Made by a program: the position numbers and the translations under genes. From the NCBI GenBank assembly GCA_028277725.1, contig JANQFX010000112.1, positions 1 through 64,000 on the forward strand: 64,000 bases of DNA. Direction: 5' to 3'. Positions 9,313 through 20,084 of the stretch are shown here, piece after piece. The notes below the pieces were generated by a model that worked only from the letters and a program-made list of their open reading frames with translations, was not told the origin of the DNA and did no database searches. How positions within the stretch are numbered: the stretch's first letter is position 1; each line of letters opens with the position of its first letter. Origin of the DNA: Thiohalocapsa sp. (lineage in GTDB: Bacteria > Pseudomonadota > Gammaproteobacteria > Chromatiales > Chromatiaceae).

Positions 9313-10064
9313 CTAAGGCCTGGCCCTCCGCTGCAGGCTCTCGATCACTTTGGCCTTGCGCCAGCGCTGCAGCTGGGCGTCTTCCGCGGTCACGCCGTCC
9401 AGCATCATCTGCAGGGTGCCTTCCATGCGGAACGGCAGGATTTCCGAGTCCAGCCGCATGACCTCGTGACCGTGAAGGTTGAAGAACAACACGGCAGGCG
9501 TGTAGCTCAGATCCAGTTGTTGATACCAATCGGCTGCGGTGACCGCCTCCCCATCCGGGGTGATCACCCGTTCGCCGGTGTCGTCGAGATCGAGCCGCAC
9601 GACGTCGAAATCGCCGAGCAGTTTGCGGACGGCCTGGTCGCGCAATACCCGCCGGTGGAACCGCTCGCAGGCGTCGCACCCCGCCTTGTCGAACACCACC
9701 ATCAATGGTCGCCGGCCCGGAGAGTCACGGCGACCGAGCCGATGAGGTGGCGTCTCGAACAGAGTGTCGCTGAGCAGCGGCGCCGGCGCGGTTGCGGGCT
9801 CGGAGTGCTCGGCCAGATACTCGCGAAAGGACCGGGTCCGGTATGCCTGGTCTTCCAGGTAGTCGAGAGCGTGTCAGTGGCATTCGGGTCGGCGCCGGAG
9901 GCGAGCAACTGCTCGACCGCGCCTAGGTCTCCTCGCGAGAGCGCCGCCAGCAGCGCGTCGTTTTCGCTCCAGACGGGCTGTACCCAGGGGACGGCCACCA
10001 GCAGCATCACCGGGATCAGTGCCCGACGGGCCCAGTCGGCGATAGTCAGTCGATTGCTTGTCAT
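9313..10064 (-). pseudogene. Ankyrin-thioredoxin paralogue with a large internal deletion
   Basis: On the minus strand, ATG 10064 opens a signal-peptide segment (ALIPVMLLVAVPWVQPVWS) and one ankyrin repeat (LLASGADPNATDT). The reading then jumps, out of frame, to LDYLEDQAYRT and on to a complete last thioredoxin domain (VVFDKAGCDACERFHRRVL) ending at 9313. In the intact paralogue at 7541 the matching pieces LDYLEGG and EQPDCLACDRFHERVL lie some 270 residues further from the first repeat, so most of the ankyrin region and the first thioredoxin domain are gone. The junction is near 9868. A short protein could still start at 9705. Its natural partner is the regulator at 11935, now separated by an IS element. 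Confidence 0.75.
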
Positions 10065-10125
10065 CGTGCGCTCCGCAATGGTGTGCATCACGCACGTAGG
10101 ATTAGGGCCTCGCCGGGAGAAAGTC

Positions 10126-10146
10126 CTAGCCCGAATGTTTCATGAA
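10126..10146 (+). repeat. Left terminal inverted repeat of the IS1380 element with flanking CTAG
   Basis: CTAG followed by CCCGAATGTTTCATGAA. It pairs with the right end of the element; the outermost four bases are the presumed target duplication. Confidence 0.7.
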
Positions 10147-11878
10147 TCCTCTGGCGAGGGCAAACGCGAGCCATTGAGGGTCGGGTTTCGGTGCCGATGT
10201 GGACAACCGGCGGGCTGCGGAGCGTGCGCCGCGCGCAAATGGAGCGGGCGGCATGGCTGGAACAATGGGGTGCGAGTCTGTTTTCCGATAGGCGGGCGAG
10301 ACTGGCGCTGCCCGTGTGTGTCGAGCATCGATCGGAGTCGTCGCGGTGTGGTGGCGGGCTCGTGCGGCGCCGGCGGGCGTTCTATCCGCTGGGGACGTGC
10401 TTTGGCGGGGGGAGCAGCAGTTTTTCGGTGACGTGCTTGAGCAGGGCCTTGAGCGGGCAGCTCGAGGGCAGATGCAGGCGCACGCGGTCGTTGTACTGGA
10501 CGACACGCACGGCGATCTTGAACAGCTTGATGATCACGGTGGTGGGTTGGGCGTTGGCCAACTCGGTGTCGGCGAGGATGTCGCTGCGCAGGCTGTGGTG
10601 CAGGACGTAGGCGGCGCAGGAGAAGAACAGGCGCATCTGATTGGCCAGGAAGCTGTGAGCGGACGTGCGATCACTGGCCAGGTCGTTCTTGAGCATCTTG
10701 ATGAAGTTCTCGTCCTGGCCGCGGGGGCAGTACAGGTCGCGATAGACGCACTCGGGGCTCGGCAGGTCCAGCGAGGTCACCACGAAGCGCGGATTGGCGC
10801 CGAGCGCCATGACCTCGGCCTTGAGGATGGTGCGAAAGCGCTGCGGCCAAGAGCCGGCGCTGTACGCGATCTCATGGTAAGTGCGGGTGCTGTGCGGCAC
10901 GCTGGAGCCGGCGCGGCGGGCGTTCTCGCAACGCAGCGCATGGCGCTGACGGGTGCGTTCGACGAACGGTTCGGCCAACGGCGTCAAGGCACGATTGCCC
11001 GTCAGGCCGAAGAGGAAGTCGGTGCGCGGGTCGTCCACCGTCAGCGCCATCAGCTCGGGGTTGGCGAAGTGGCCGTCGCCGCGCAGGATGATAGGCGTCT
11101 CGGGCCAGGCCGCGCGCAGCGCCTTGAGCACGCGCTTGAGGATCATCGCGTTCTCCACCCCCTTGGGACGCTTGCCCGGTCGCAGCACCGCGGTGATGAA
11201 CTTGCCGGAGAGACCCTCGAAGAGAAACAACGGCAGGTAGCAATGCGTGCCGTCGTGGCGGTTGAAGAACGCGAATTGCTGCTGTCCGTGGGTGGCGTCC
11301 TCGGAGTGGTCCATATCCAGCACGATGCCCTTCGGCGGCGCCGCATAGCGGGCGATGAACTGCTCGACGAACGCACGGGCCATGCGGTAGAGGTCGCGCG
11401 CCGTGGCCGCGTTCTCCAACCGCGAGAACGTCGGTGCGCTGGCCAGATCCATGGTCTCGTCCAGCGGCTTGCGCTCCAGCCCCAGCTTGAACACTGCATC
11501 CGTGCGCAGCCGATCGGCGTCGTTGCCGTCTTCGTACGCACAGGCGATCTGAGACACCCGCTGCGCGAACAACTCGCGCGACGGGTGAGTGATGTAAGAC
11601 GGATGACGGCGGTCGTTGAACGCCTTGCTCAGTCGCTCGGTCAAACCGATGCGTCGATCGATCCCACGCAGGATCATCGGCCCGAAGTCCGACGACAGGG
11701 TGCCGCCGTCGAAATCGCCGCGCACGCTCAGGCCGGCAACGGGAGGAAAACGCAGCTGCTCTGGGATCGACTCGGACACGGGGCGACCTCGTTTAGCTTC
11801 TGCCGAAGCGTTCTTGGCGGAACACCCATTTTATCAATGGGTTGAACGAGGATCGCCCCTTTTTGTGAAGAATCCGGG
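10130..11878 (-). mobile_element. IS1380-family insertion sequence, apparently complete
   Basis: About 1.75 kb with one transposase gene and imperfect terminal inverted repeats: the left end reads CCCGAATGTTTCATGAA and the right end, on the opposite strand, CCCGGATTCTTCACAAA, 12 of 17 matching. Both ends are bordered by CTAG (10126-10129 and 11879-11882), which fits the 4-bp target duplications known for this family, although CTAG is a palindrome and might be counted into the repeat. The element sits in what would otherwise be a divergent promoter region of roughly 120 bp between the deleted ankyrin-thioredoxin gene and the regulator at 11935. Confidence 0.8.
10382..11779 (-). CDS. IS1380-family transposase
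   Basis: The 465-aa product has the usual family length and features: PVAGLSVRGDFDGGTLSSD near the N-terminus, the first catalytic Asp region VLDMDHSEDATHGQQ, and later RGDGHFANPELM and YCPRGQDENFIKMLKNDL with the catalytic Asp and Glu of the DDE core. The start is GTG at 11779. The reading frame is intact, so the element may still be able to move. About 250 bp of non-coding IS DNA lies between the stop codon and the left inverted repeat. Confidence 0.9.
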   Translation of the reverse strand: MSESIPEQLRFPPVAGLSVRGDFDGGTLSSDFGPMILRGIDRRIGLTERLSKAFNDRRHPSYITHPSRELFAQRVSQIACAYEDGNDADRLRTDAVFKLGLERKPLDETMDLASAPTFSRLENAATARDLYRMARAFVEQFIARYAAPPKGIVLDMDHSEDATHGQQQFAFFNRHDGTHCYLPLFLFEGLSGKFITAVLRPGKRPKGVENAMILKRVLKALRAAWPETPIILRGDGHFANPELMALTVDDPRTDFLFGLTGNRALTPLAEPFVERTRQRHALRCENARRAGSSVPHSTRTYHEIAYSAGSWPQRFRTILKAEVMALGANPRFVVTSLDLPSPECVYRDLYCPRGQDENFIKMLKNDLASDRTSAHSFLANQMRLFFSCAAYVLHHSLRSDILADTELANAQPTTVIIKLFKIAVRVVQYNDRVRLHLPSSCPLKALLKHVTEKLLLPPPKHVPSG

Positions 11879-11882
11879 CTAG
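11862..11882 (-). repeat. Right terminal inverted repeat of the IS1380 element with flanking CTAG
   Basis: Read on the minus strand: CTAG, then CCCGGATTCTTCACAAA. It lies 52 bp upstream of the TTG start of the regulator at 11935, so the IS end may have replaced or supplied part of that gene's promoter. Confidence 0.7.
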
Positions 11883-11934
11883 AATCGTTCCGCAGCTTTT
11901 CCGACCTTTTTCCATCGGCCCTGATATCAGCAAC

Positions 11935-13692
11935 TTGGTCAGAAACACGCCAGCACACAGCCCTGCGCAGGACCAGCCTTCCCGCCTTGCGTGTCGGACT
12001 TTCCTGCTGCATGAGATCCGTGTCGATCCTGCCGCCCTGAGTATCCAGCGCGGAGATGTCTCGACCCGTGTCGAGATTAAGGTGATGGAGGTCCTGCTGA
12101 CCTTGACGGACAAGCCGGGCAAGGTCATTTCCAGGACGGAGATCGAGCGTGCGGTGTGGCCAGGCAGGGTAGTGACCGAGGATGCGGTGACCAATGCGGT
12201 GGTCAAGCTGCGCAAGGCGATCGGCGACAGCGCCCGTCACCCCAGGTTCATCGAGACGATCGCCAAGCGTGGCTATCGGCTGATGGTGGAACCGGCACTG
12301 GAAACACCGGCGTCAATGCCGGCACCGGACCAGTCGATACCCCACGCACCCGAACGGTTGGCAACTGCCGCCCCCAAGCCCGCTGCGCTTGGGGCCCTAG
12401 CGGCCCTCGTCGCCTTGGGTTTGGCGGTTGCTGTTGGACTGTGGATTGGCACGAACCCGAACGAGGCATCGACCGAACTCGGCGGCCCTGAGCCATCCAT
12501 CGCGGTGTTGCCATTGGACACCCTGGCCGATGCGCCAGGGCAGAGCTACTTTGCCGAGGGCATCACGCTCGACCTGATCACGGAGTTGTCCCGCATTCCG
12601 GGGCTGCTGGTGATCGCTCATGGAACCGCCTCCGGCTACCGACGGAGCAATGCCAGCGACCCCGAGCTTGGCGAGCAGCTGGGCGTCTCCTACCTAGTCC
12701 GTGGTGGCGTGCAACGGAGTCGCGATCGCTTACGCATCAACGTGCGCCTGATCGAGACCGGAAAGGCGAGCACCCTGTGGGCAGGTCGATTCGAGGGTGA
12801 GCAGGGCCAGGTCTTTCGCATCCAGGATCAGGTCGTCGCCGGTATCGCCGAGGCGTTGCGCGACGCGCTTCAGCAGCCCTTGGATGTTCCGAAACGCGGC
12901 CAGGCGACCCGGAGCATCGCGGCCTACGACGCCTTTCTGCGTGGTCAGGAGCGCTATGGCCGCCGCACCCCCGACGAGCACCGCGAAGCGTTGGCGCTGT
13001 TCGAGCGGGCGGCTTCGCTGGACCCGGCTTTCGCGCGAGCCTATGCCGGCCAGGCCCTGGCTTGGTCGCGTCTGGCTATCGACGGCTGGAACGAAGGGAC
13101 GCAGGACGCATTGGAGAAGGCCGCGGTCTTGGCCCGCAAGGCCGCCGACATCGACCCCGAGATCCCGCAGATCCACTTCGTCCAGGCCCAGGTCGCGCTC
13201 TTCCGCGGCCGGCATGAGCACGCCGCCGATGCGGCCGCGACGGCGATCGAGCTGAACCCGAACTACGCCGACGCCCAAGCACTGCTGGCCTGGGTGCTGC
13301 ATTATGCCGGCCGACCCGATCAGGCCCTGCCCGCGCTACGCGAGGCACTCAAGCGCAATCCCGGCTCCGCCGCGTCGTACCACGAGATCGCCGGAGAGGT
13401 GCACTTCGCAGCCGAGCGCTATCAACAGGCGCTCGAAGAGCTCCGGATCGCGTTGGACCGCAATCCGGCGCATGTCCGTGCCCGACTCCTGTTCGCGGCG
13501 AGTCTGTCGGCGCTGGGCCAAACGGACCGCGCCGAATGGGAAGCCCAGGAACTCCTCAGTGTTCATCCCCGCATCGCGTTGTCGCAGCTGCCACGGGCGT
13601 TTCCGTTCAAGGATCCACGGCAGCTGGAATCCCTGACGAACGCGCTGCGGCGCGTCGGCTTACCCGAGCACCCGATGGATACAGACCGTTGA
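11935..13692 (+). CDS. Second CadC-like membrane regulator with TolB-like and TPR domains
   Basis: The 585-aa product repeats the architecture of the regulator at 5730: winged helix at about 22-118 (VWPGRVVTEDAVTNAVVKLR, IETIAKRGYRLMV), one membrane helix at about 148-168, a TolB-like domain (IAVLPLDTLADAPGQSYFAEG) and TPR repeats to the end. Even the C-terminus matches (AEWEAQELLSVHP against AEWVADELQLLTP). The start is TTG 11935; no ATG lies before the winged helix. It has no co-directional target gene; before the IS1380 insertion it faced the ankyrin-thioredoxin paralogue now deleted at 9313-10064, so regulator and target probably formed a divergent pair. Confidence 0.8.
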   Translation: MVRNTPAHSPAQDQPSRLACRTFLLHEIRVDPAALSIQRGDVSTRVEIKVMEVLLTLTDKPGKVISRTEIERAVWPGRVVTEDAVTNAVVKLRKAIGDSARHPRFIETIAKRGYRLMVEPALETPASMPAPDQSIPHAPERLATAAPKPAALGALAALVALGLAVAVGLWIGTNPNEASTELGGPEPSIAVLPLDTLADAPGQSYFAEGITLDLITELSRIPGLLVIAHGTASGYRRSNASDPELGEQLGVSYLVRGGVQRSRDRLRINVRLIETGKASTLWAGRFEGEQGQVFRIQDQVVAGIAEALRDALQQPLDVPKRGQATRSIAAYDAFLRGQERYGRRTPDEHREALALFERAASLDPAFARAYAGQALAWSRLAIDGWNEGTQDALEKAAVLARKAADIDPEIPQIHFVQAQVALFRGRHEHAADAAATAIELNPNYADAQALLAWVLHYAGRPDQALPALREALKRNPGSAASYHEIAGEVHFAAERYQQALEELRIALDRNPAHVRARLLFAASLSALGQTDRAEWEAQELLSVHPRIALSQLPRAFPFKDPRQLESLTNALRRVGLPEHPMDTDR

Positions 13693-13716
13693 TGCGACCC
13701 GACGCGGCAATCCCGG

Positions 13717-14396
13717 CTACCCCTTCGGCGTATACCAAATCGGCGAGGTGTAGGCTCGCTCCTGGGGCTCCGTCGGCGCCCCGTCGGGCAGATCCATCCC
13801 GAAGCGGAAGGCGTCGAAGGTCGTCCAGCGCGGGGTCGGGATCTCGATGACGCGGGCGTAGTAGAAGGCCTTCTGCGTCGGGTCGAAGTCGGGGTCGGTC
13901 CAGACCGCGGCCAGCTCGGGCGAGCCGATGGTGTTGGTGACGCTGGCCTTGGCGGCATCGACGGTGCTGCCGATGGCGGGCAACTTGCCGTCCGCGCCGC
14001 GCTTGCGGTAGGCATCGCGGCGCTCCACGGCATCGAAAATGGCCTCGCGCGTGTTCTCCTCCGCCCAGACCGCGGCGAGCCCGGAGGCCACCTGCTGCCA
14101 GGAGTACAGGGTGCCGGCTTCGGACTGCATGAACGGATGGTCCATGCGCGTCGGGCTGGGCTCATAGCCCGTGTGCTTGCCGAAGAAGTTGTCCTCCTGC
14201 GCCGTGGCCAGGGAGGTGTGGCTGTCGGTTGAGCCGATCTGGCCGACCTTGTAGGGATTGGTGCCGAGCCATCGCCTCGAAGGCCAGGCCGCGCTTCAGC
14301 GCCTCGCGGGCGTACTCGCCGGCCAGCATGGCATCGGCCTTGCCCTCCGAGACGTCCAGGTTTCCGATGTCCCACGTCTCGTAGCGTAGTCCGCAA
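13717..14396 (-). pseudogene. DUF3604 protein remnant, 5' truncated and frameshifted
   Basis: Only the last 220 or so codons of a DUF3604 protein (usually more than 600 aa) remain. The first piece reads [20 protein letters not shown] and [12 protein letters not shown] single extra base near 14268 then shifts the frame to [20 protein letters not shown], followed by MDHPFMQSEAGTLYSWQQ and the C-terminal end SPIWYTPKG at 13717. [11 protein letters not shown] is the family hallmark. The 5' end is lost just after the stop codon of the AAA ATPase at 14415. The function of the family is not established. Confidence 0.75.
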
Positions 14397-14414
14397 ACTC
14401 GTCCCTGACGACCT

Positions 14415-15920
14415 CTACTGCTCCTTCGGCGCTGGCCTGGACGCAGTGATGGCGCGCTTGAAGCACCAGTCCTTGATCGCCTTGATCTGCTCGACCATGG
14501 TTCGCGACAGTGGGACCATCGCGACGATGTTGTTGACCACGTCGCGCTCGTCGAAAGGTCGATCCTGTTGATAGGCATCGATGCGGGCGGACTTCACAGC
14601 CTGCTCGATCTCGGCGCCGCTCCATTCCTTGGTGCTCGCCGCGAGGTAGCCGAGGTTGAAGTCCCCGGGGGCGCCGCCGTTGGCTTGGATGTGGATGCGG
14701 AAGATCTCGCGCCGCTCCTCCTTGTGCGGTAGGTCGAGGAAGAAGAGCTGGTCGAAGCGGCCCTTTCGCATCAGCTCCGCGGGCAGGGCTTGGATGCGGT
14801 TGGCGGTGCCCGCGACGAATACGCGCTGGTCCTTTTCCTGTAGCCAGGTGAGGAAGCTGGAGAAGATGTTCACGTTGCCTCCACCGCCGCCGGAGTGCTC
14901 GTCGTAGCCGAAGGCATTCTCGATTTCGTCCACCCAGAGCACGACGGGCGCGACCTCCTCGGCCATGCGTGTGGCCTGCTCGAAGGCGTATTCCGGCGTC
15001 CCGAAGCTGCCGGAGAGCACCAGGCTCATGTCCATACGCACCAATGGTAGCTGCCAGGCGGCGGCGATGGCCTTGGCGGCCATGCTCTTGCCGCAGCCGG
15101 ACACGCCCATGAAGAGCACGCCGGAGGGCAGGGGGATGCCGGCGGCGTAGGCCTCCTCGGAGAACAAGTCCGCGCGCTTCTCGACCCACTCCTTCAGGTT
15201 TTCGAGGCCACCGATGTCGTCCAGGCTGCGCTGCGGCGGGTAGAACTTGAGGCAGCTCTCCTTGCGCAGGAGTTGGGACTTCTCTTCTTGGATCTCCGCC
15301 AGCGTCGCATCCAGGTCCAGGCCTTCGCCGCGGAATATGCGTGCCTGCAGGTGGCCCACCTCGTTCAGCGACAGGCCGCGCATGGCGGCCGCGTAGCGGT
15401 AGAGGTGATCGCGTGGCGTATCACCGACCTTGGGCGCGGCGGCCAGGGCGTCGACGATCTCCTCCTCGGAGGGCAGGTCCATCTCGATCAGGAACAGCTC
15501 CTTCTTGAGGATCTCGGGCAAGATCAGCTGCGGATAGCTCAGGAAGACGTGGGTGCTCTTGTGCTTGAGCCGGTAGTAGAGGTCGCGCACGGCGCGCACG
15601 AGCTCCGGGTTGTTGTCGAACCAAACCGGCAGGTCCTTCATGAGGTACATGGCGGGGCGCCCGGCCTCGCCGATGGCCCGCAGTGCGGCGATGGGATCGG
15701 TGAGGTGCGAGCCCGACAGCCCGCCGCCCCCGGCGGCGCTGAAGCCGTTGGTCGCCGTCCAGACGATCAGCTCGCCGCCGCCGTTGTAGTAGCTCTTGGC
15801 GACCGAGCGCAGCAGGCGCTCTATGCGCTCTTCCTCCCAGCCGAGTACGTAGAACAGCGGATAGCGGGAGCGCAGCCCGCGCGAGATCTTCTGCACGGTC
15901 TTGCGGTTCAGGGCGGTCAT
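14415..15920 (-). CDS. Ycf46-like AAA ATPase
   Basis: The 501-aa product has an N-terminal non-ATPase region (1-225) and one AAA module: Walker A GVSGCGKS at 272-279, Walker [10 protein letters not shown] at 326-334, sensor region [11 protein letters not shown] and arginine finger region [10 protein letters not shown] around 384-392. The N-terminal part ([35 protein letters not shown]) matches the cyanobacterial and plastid Ycf46 group, known in cyanobacteria to be linked to inorganic carbon and photosynthesis regulation; the role in proteobacteria is not settled. It is transcribed away from dapB, with a 166-bp divergent promoter region. Confidence 0.85.
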   Translation of the reverse strand: MTALNRKTVQKISRGLRSRYPLFYVLGWEEERIERLLRSVAKSYYNGGGELIVWTATNGFSAAGGGGLSGSHLTDPIAALRAIGEAGRPAMYLMKDLPVWFDNNPELVRAVRDLYYRLKHKSTHVFLSYPQLILPEILKKELFLIEMDLPSEEEIVDALAAAPKVGDTPRDHLYRYAAAMRGLSLNEVGHLQARIFRGEGLDLDATLAEIQEEKSQLLRKESCLKFYPPQRSLDDIGGLENLKEWVEKRADLFSEEAYAAGIPLPSGVLFMGVSGCGKSMAAKAIAAAWQLPLVRMDMSLVLSGSFGTPEYAFEQATRMAEEVAPVVLWVDEIENAFGYDEHSGGGGGNVNIFSSFLTWLQEKDQRVFVAGTANRIQALPAELMRKGRFDQLFFLDLPHKEERREIFRIHIQANGGAPGDFNLGYLAASTKEWSGAEIEQAVKSARIDAYQQDRPFDERDVVNNIVAMVPLSRTMVEQIKAIKDWCFKRAITASRPAPKEQ

Positions 15921-16068
15921 TTGTGTGGCCTGCGCAATGGGGGGCGACAGCGGGGCAGATCGACGAGCCTACTCCGCGTCCGCCCGGGCCGTCCAGCGTC
16001 GACGCCGGCGCGCCTGACCTGCACGTACGCCCGGCGTCGGGTATCGTACCCATCCGACCGACCATTGA

Positions 16069-16908
<840 letters not shown>

Positions 16909-16913
16909 GCGGG

Positions 16914-17762
16914 GTGCGCGTTCTCGGCATCGACTTCACCAGCAGGCCGACCCCGCGCAAGCCCATTACCTGCTGTGAATGCCGACTGGACGGCGTGCGC
17001 CTGCATGCGTTGCGTCTCACCTCGTGGGCCGATTTCCGGGGCTTCGAGCAGGCGCTGCGTTCGCCGAGCCCCTGGGTCGCCGGCCTCGATTTCCCCTTCG
17101 GCCAGTCGCGCCGCTTCATCGAGACCATCGGCTGGCCGGACACCTGGGCAGGCTATGTCGACCATGCGGCGAGCCTCGGTCGCGATGGATTTCGGGCCGC
17201 GCTCGATGCCTACCGTGCCGGCAGGCCGCCGGGCGACAAGGAGCATCGCCGGGTCTGCGATGTGCTCGCAGGGTCCATCAGTCCGCAGAAGCTCTACGGC
17301 ACGCCGGTTGGGCTCATGTTCTTCGAGGGCGCACCCAGGCTCAGGGCGGCAGGTGTGTCCATTCCGGGGCTGCAAGCCGGAGATCCCGAGCGGATCGCGG
17401 TGGAGGCCTATCCGGGCGTGCTGGCGCGGGCCCTGATCGGACGTCGCGGATACAAACAGGACAGCAAGGCCAAGCAGACCGCCGAGCAGGCCCGGGCTCG
17501 GGCCGACCTGCTGGATATCGCAGCCGGACCGGCGCTGGCGGAGAGGTACGGTCTGCAGGTCGAGGTGCCGACGGCCCTCGGTCGACAGCTGATCGCCGAT
17601 CCGGGTGCCGATCAGCTGGACGCCCTGCTGTGTGCTGTTCAGGCGGCTTGGGGCTGGCTGTTGCGAGACAGCGGCTTCGGGGTGCCGGCGGAGCTCGACC
17701 CGTTGGAGGGTTGGATTCTGGAGCCCGGTTTGCGCTCGGCTGAACGACTCTCCGCGCGCTGA
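16914..17762 (+). CDS. DUF429 domain protein
   Basis: A 282-aa protein starting at GTG 16914, five bases after the dapB stop, so probably co-transcribed. The opening VLGIDFTSRP and the later GLDFPFGQ, VEAYPGVLAR and GADQLDALLCAVQAAW follow the DUF429 pattern: an RNase H-like fold with acidic residues that could bind metal (D6, D89, D-Q-L-D near residue 230). No biochemical role is established for this family and none is proposed here. Confidence 0.8.
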   Translation: MRVLGIDFTSRPTPRKPITCCECRLDGVRLHALRLTSWADFRGFEQALRSPSPWVAGLDFPFGQSRRFIETIGWPDTWAGYVDHAASLGRDGFRAALDAYRAGRPPGDKEHRRVCDVLAGSISPQKLYGTPVGLMFFEGAPRLRAAGVSIPGLQAGDPERIAVEAYPGVLARALIGRRGYKQDSKAKQTAEQARARADLLDIAAGPALAERYGLQVEVPTALGRQLIADPGADQLDALLCAVQAAWGWLLRDSGFGVPAELDPLEGWILEPGLRSAERLSAR

Positions 17763-17864
17763 GCCGACCTCATCCGGTGGCGATGCACATCGGTTCCCTT
17801 CGGGCAGTGGCTGTGAGCGCTGATTCGCGGCTGATGGCGACAGGTCCGGGGTCGCCCTGCGGGC

Positions 17865-18293
17865 TCAAGTGATCTCATGGTGCTTCAGGTCGTAGCCGCA
17901 GTCCTGGTAGTACTTCCAGCGCGCGCGGCCGGACTGGAGGACCACCGGGTCCTGATCCAAGGGCTCGCACAGGCGCTCGAAGCGGCCGAAGAACTCCGGC
18001 ACCTCGGCGCCCAGGTTGATGAGCACCTGGTCCTCGCCGGCCGGTTCGCCGTCGGCGCTGATGAGGATCGGCGTGAGCGCTGGGTTGGTCTCGCCGACCA
18101 GCCCGTGGGGGAGGAAGCTGTCGTCGCGATAGGTCCAGAGGCGCTGGTCCAGCTGCCTCGCCAGGGGCTGGTCGGGGCAGTGGATCAGGAGCCGACGACC
18201 GTCACCGAAGGCGCGCTCGGCGATCCGGCAGGTGAGGCCGAGGCGGTCGCCGCGGGCGCTCCGGGCGAGGACGTAGAAGTCGATCCGGGTCAT
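17865..18293 (-). CDS. holC: DNA polymerase III subunit chi
   Basis: The chi subunit links the clamp loader to SSB at the replication fork. The 142-aa product opens with TRIDFYVLARSARGDRLGLT and carries LLIHCPDQPLARQLDQRLWT and DDSFLPHGLVGE, a clear match to HolC in sequence and length. It lies 51 bp downstream of pepA on the same strand, the usual gammaproteobacterial pepA-holC order. Confidence 0.93.
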   Translation of the reverse strand: MTRIDFYVLARSARGDRLGLTCRIAERAFGDGRRLLIHCPDQPLARQLDQRLWTYRDDSFLPHGLVGETNPALTPILISADGEPAGEDQVLINLGAEVPEFFGRFERLCEPLDQDPVVLQSGRARWKYYQDCGYDLKHHEIT

Positions 18294-18344
18294 GACGGTG
18301 CCGACCGAGCGGGCTCGGTCGGCGGAGCGAGGGGCCGCAAGGGT

Positions 18345-19832
18345 TCAGCGACCGGAGTCGGCGCTGCCTTGGCGGATCAGGAACTCCGCCAGCAGCGGCA
18401 CCGGTCGCCCCGTGGACCCCTTGTCCTTGCCCGTGACCCAGGCGGTGCCGGCGATGTCCAGGTGCGCCCAGCGGTAGGCCTTGGTGAAGCGCGCTAGGAA
18501 GCAGGCGGCCGTGATGGCGCCACCATCGCGCCCGCCGATGTTGGCGATGTCGGCGAAGTTGCTATCGAGCTGCTTCTGGTAGTCGTCCCACACTGGCAGT
18601 CGCCAGACGCGGTCGTCGGCGGCGTCGCCGGCCTCGGAGAGTTCGCGCGCGAGCTTGCCGTCGCCGGTGAAGAGCCCTGACGGGTGGCGACCGAGGGCGA
18701 CGATGCAGGCGCCGGTGAGTGTGGCCATGTCCAGCACCACGGCGGGCTCGAAGCGCTCGACATAGGTCAGCGCGTCGCAGAGGATCAGGCGCCCCTCGGC
18801 GTCCGTGTTGAGGATCTCGATGGTCTGCCCGGATAGGCTGGTGACCACGTCGCCGGGCTTGTTGGCGGCGCCATCGGGCAGGTTCTCGGAGGCGGGCACC
18901 ACGCCGATCAGGTTGATGGGCAGTTGCATCCGCACCGCCGCCAGCACGGCACCGAACACGCTGGCGCCGCCGGCCATGTCGTATTTCATCTCGTCCATGT
19001 CGGCGGCGGGTTTGATGGAGATGCCGCCGGCATCGAAGGTGAGGCCCTTGCCGACCAGGACCACCGGCTTCGCCTTGTCCTCGCCGCCGTCGTAGCGCAT
19101 CACGATGAGTTTGGCCGGCTCGCGGCTGCCGCGGCTGACGGACAGGAGCGCGCCCATGCCGAGCGACTGCATGTCGGACTCCTCCAACACCTCGGTCTTC
19201 AGGGCCTTTTCGTCCTTGGCGAGGTCGAGGGCGCGTGCGGCCAGGTAGGTGGGCGTGCAGATATTGCCGGGCAGGTTGCCCAGTTCGCGCGCCAGCTGCA
19301 CGCCGTCGGCGATGGCGCTGCCGTGGGCGATGGCGCGCTCGGCGTCCCTGCGCTTGGCCTTCTCCACCCAGATGGCCAGGGTTTGCAGGGGCTCGGGGGC
19401 GTCCTTTTTCGGTGCCTTGGTCTGGTCGTAGCGGTAGGCGAGATGCGCCGCCTGCAGGGCCGTGGCGCGCACGGTGGCATAGTCGTCCAGCCCCGTCGGC
19501 AGCGCCAGCAGGGCCTTTCTTAGGCCGCCTTCGGACAATCGCCCGAGGGCGGTGGACAGGGCCTTGGTGAGCTTGTCTCGATCGCACTCCTTGCGCTTGC
19601 CGAGACCCACCAGCAGCACACGCTCCGCAGCGATGCCGGGCAGGTCGTAGGCCAGCAGCCAGCCCTTGCCGCCGTCGAGTTCGCCCTTGCGCAGCAGCGC
19701 GGCGATCGCGCCGTCGGTTGCCTTGTCGAGGGCCTCCGCCGGGCCCGACAGCTTGCGCTTGTCGAACACGCCGACGATCAGGCAGGGGGTCTTGGTCTTG
19801 GCGAGGTCGCCGCCGACGATCTGAAACTCCAT
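18345..19832 (-). CDS. pepA: Leucyl aminopeptidase (cytosol aminopeptidase, M17)
   Basis: A 495-aa M17 peptidase, a hexameric two-metal enzyme that removes N-terminal residues from peptides; in E. coli it also acts as a DNA-binding recombination and transcription factor. Visible features are the metal-binding stretch [16 protein letters not shown] and the family signature [10 protein letters not shown], followed by GACIVALG. The start ATG 19832 gives the normal MEFQI opening. It is transcribed divergently from lptG with 252 bp between them. Confidence 0.95.
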   Translation of the reverse strand: MEFQIVGGDLAKTKTPCLIVGVFDKRKLSGPAEALDKATDGAIAALLRKGELDGGKGWLLAYDLPGIAAERVLLVGLGKRKECDRDKLTKALSTALGRLSEGGLRKALLALPTGLDDYATVRATALQAAHLAYRYDQTKAPKKDAPEPLQTLAIWVEKAKRRDAERAIAHGSAIADGVQLARELGNLPGNICTPTYLAARALDLAKDEKALKTEVLEESDMQSLGMGALLSVSRGSREPAKLIVMRYDGGEDKAKPVVLVGKGLTFDAGGISIKPAADMDEMKYDMAGGASVFGAVLAAVRMQLPINLIGVVPASENLPDGAANKPGDVVTSLSGQTIEILNTDAEGRLILCDALTYVERFEPAVVLDMATLTGACIVALGRHPSGLFTGDGKLARELSEAGDAADDRVWRLPVWDDYQKQLDSNFADIANIGGRDGGAITAACFLARFTKAYRWAHLDIAGTAWVTGKDKGSTGRPVPLLAEFLIRQGSADSGR

Positions 19833-20084
19833 TGGGTCTCCGGGAAGCGGTTCTTGACGCGTCGGTCGCGATCCGCGGCCGCTTGCGCGCTGTGATAACT
19901 TGCGTCTTCGAGTCTACCGGAACCGCGACGGTTACAGGAACAGGCGCTCGGGCTGGGCGTCTTCTGCGCTGCAACGGCCGCAACACCACAGGGTCCAGGT
20001 GCGCTGCCGGCAACGGAGTCGGTAGGGCGAGCAACCCGGCGCTGGAACCCCGGCACTGGAAGCCAATCGAAGCGACGCCACCGC

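Noticed and set aside
9226-10431. 401-codon plus-strand frame
   Set aside because: It is antisense to the deleted ankyrin-thioredoxin gene and runs into the IS1380 element; no protein features.
18562-20034. 490-codon minus-strand open frame overlapping pepA
   Set aside because: It is a shadow frame of pepA rich in R, A, P and G without domains.
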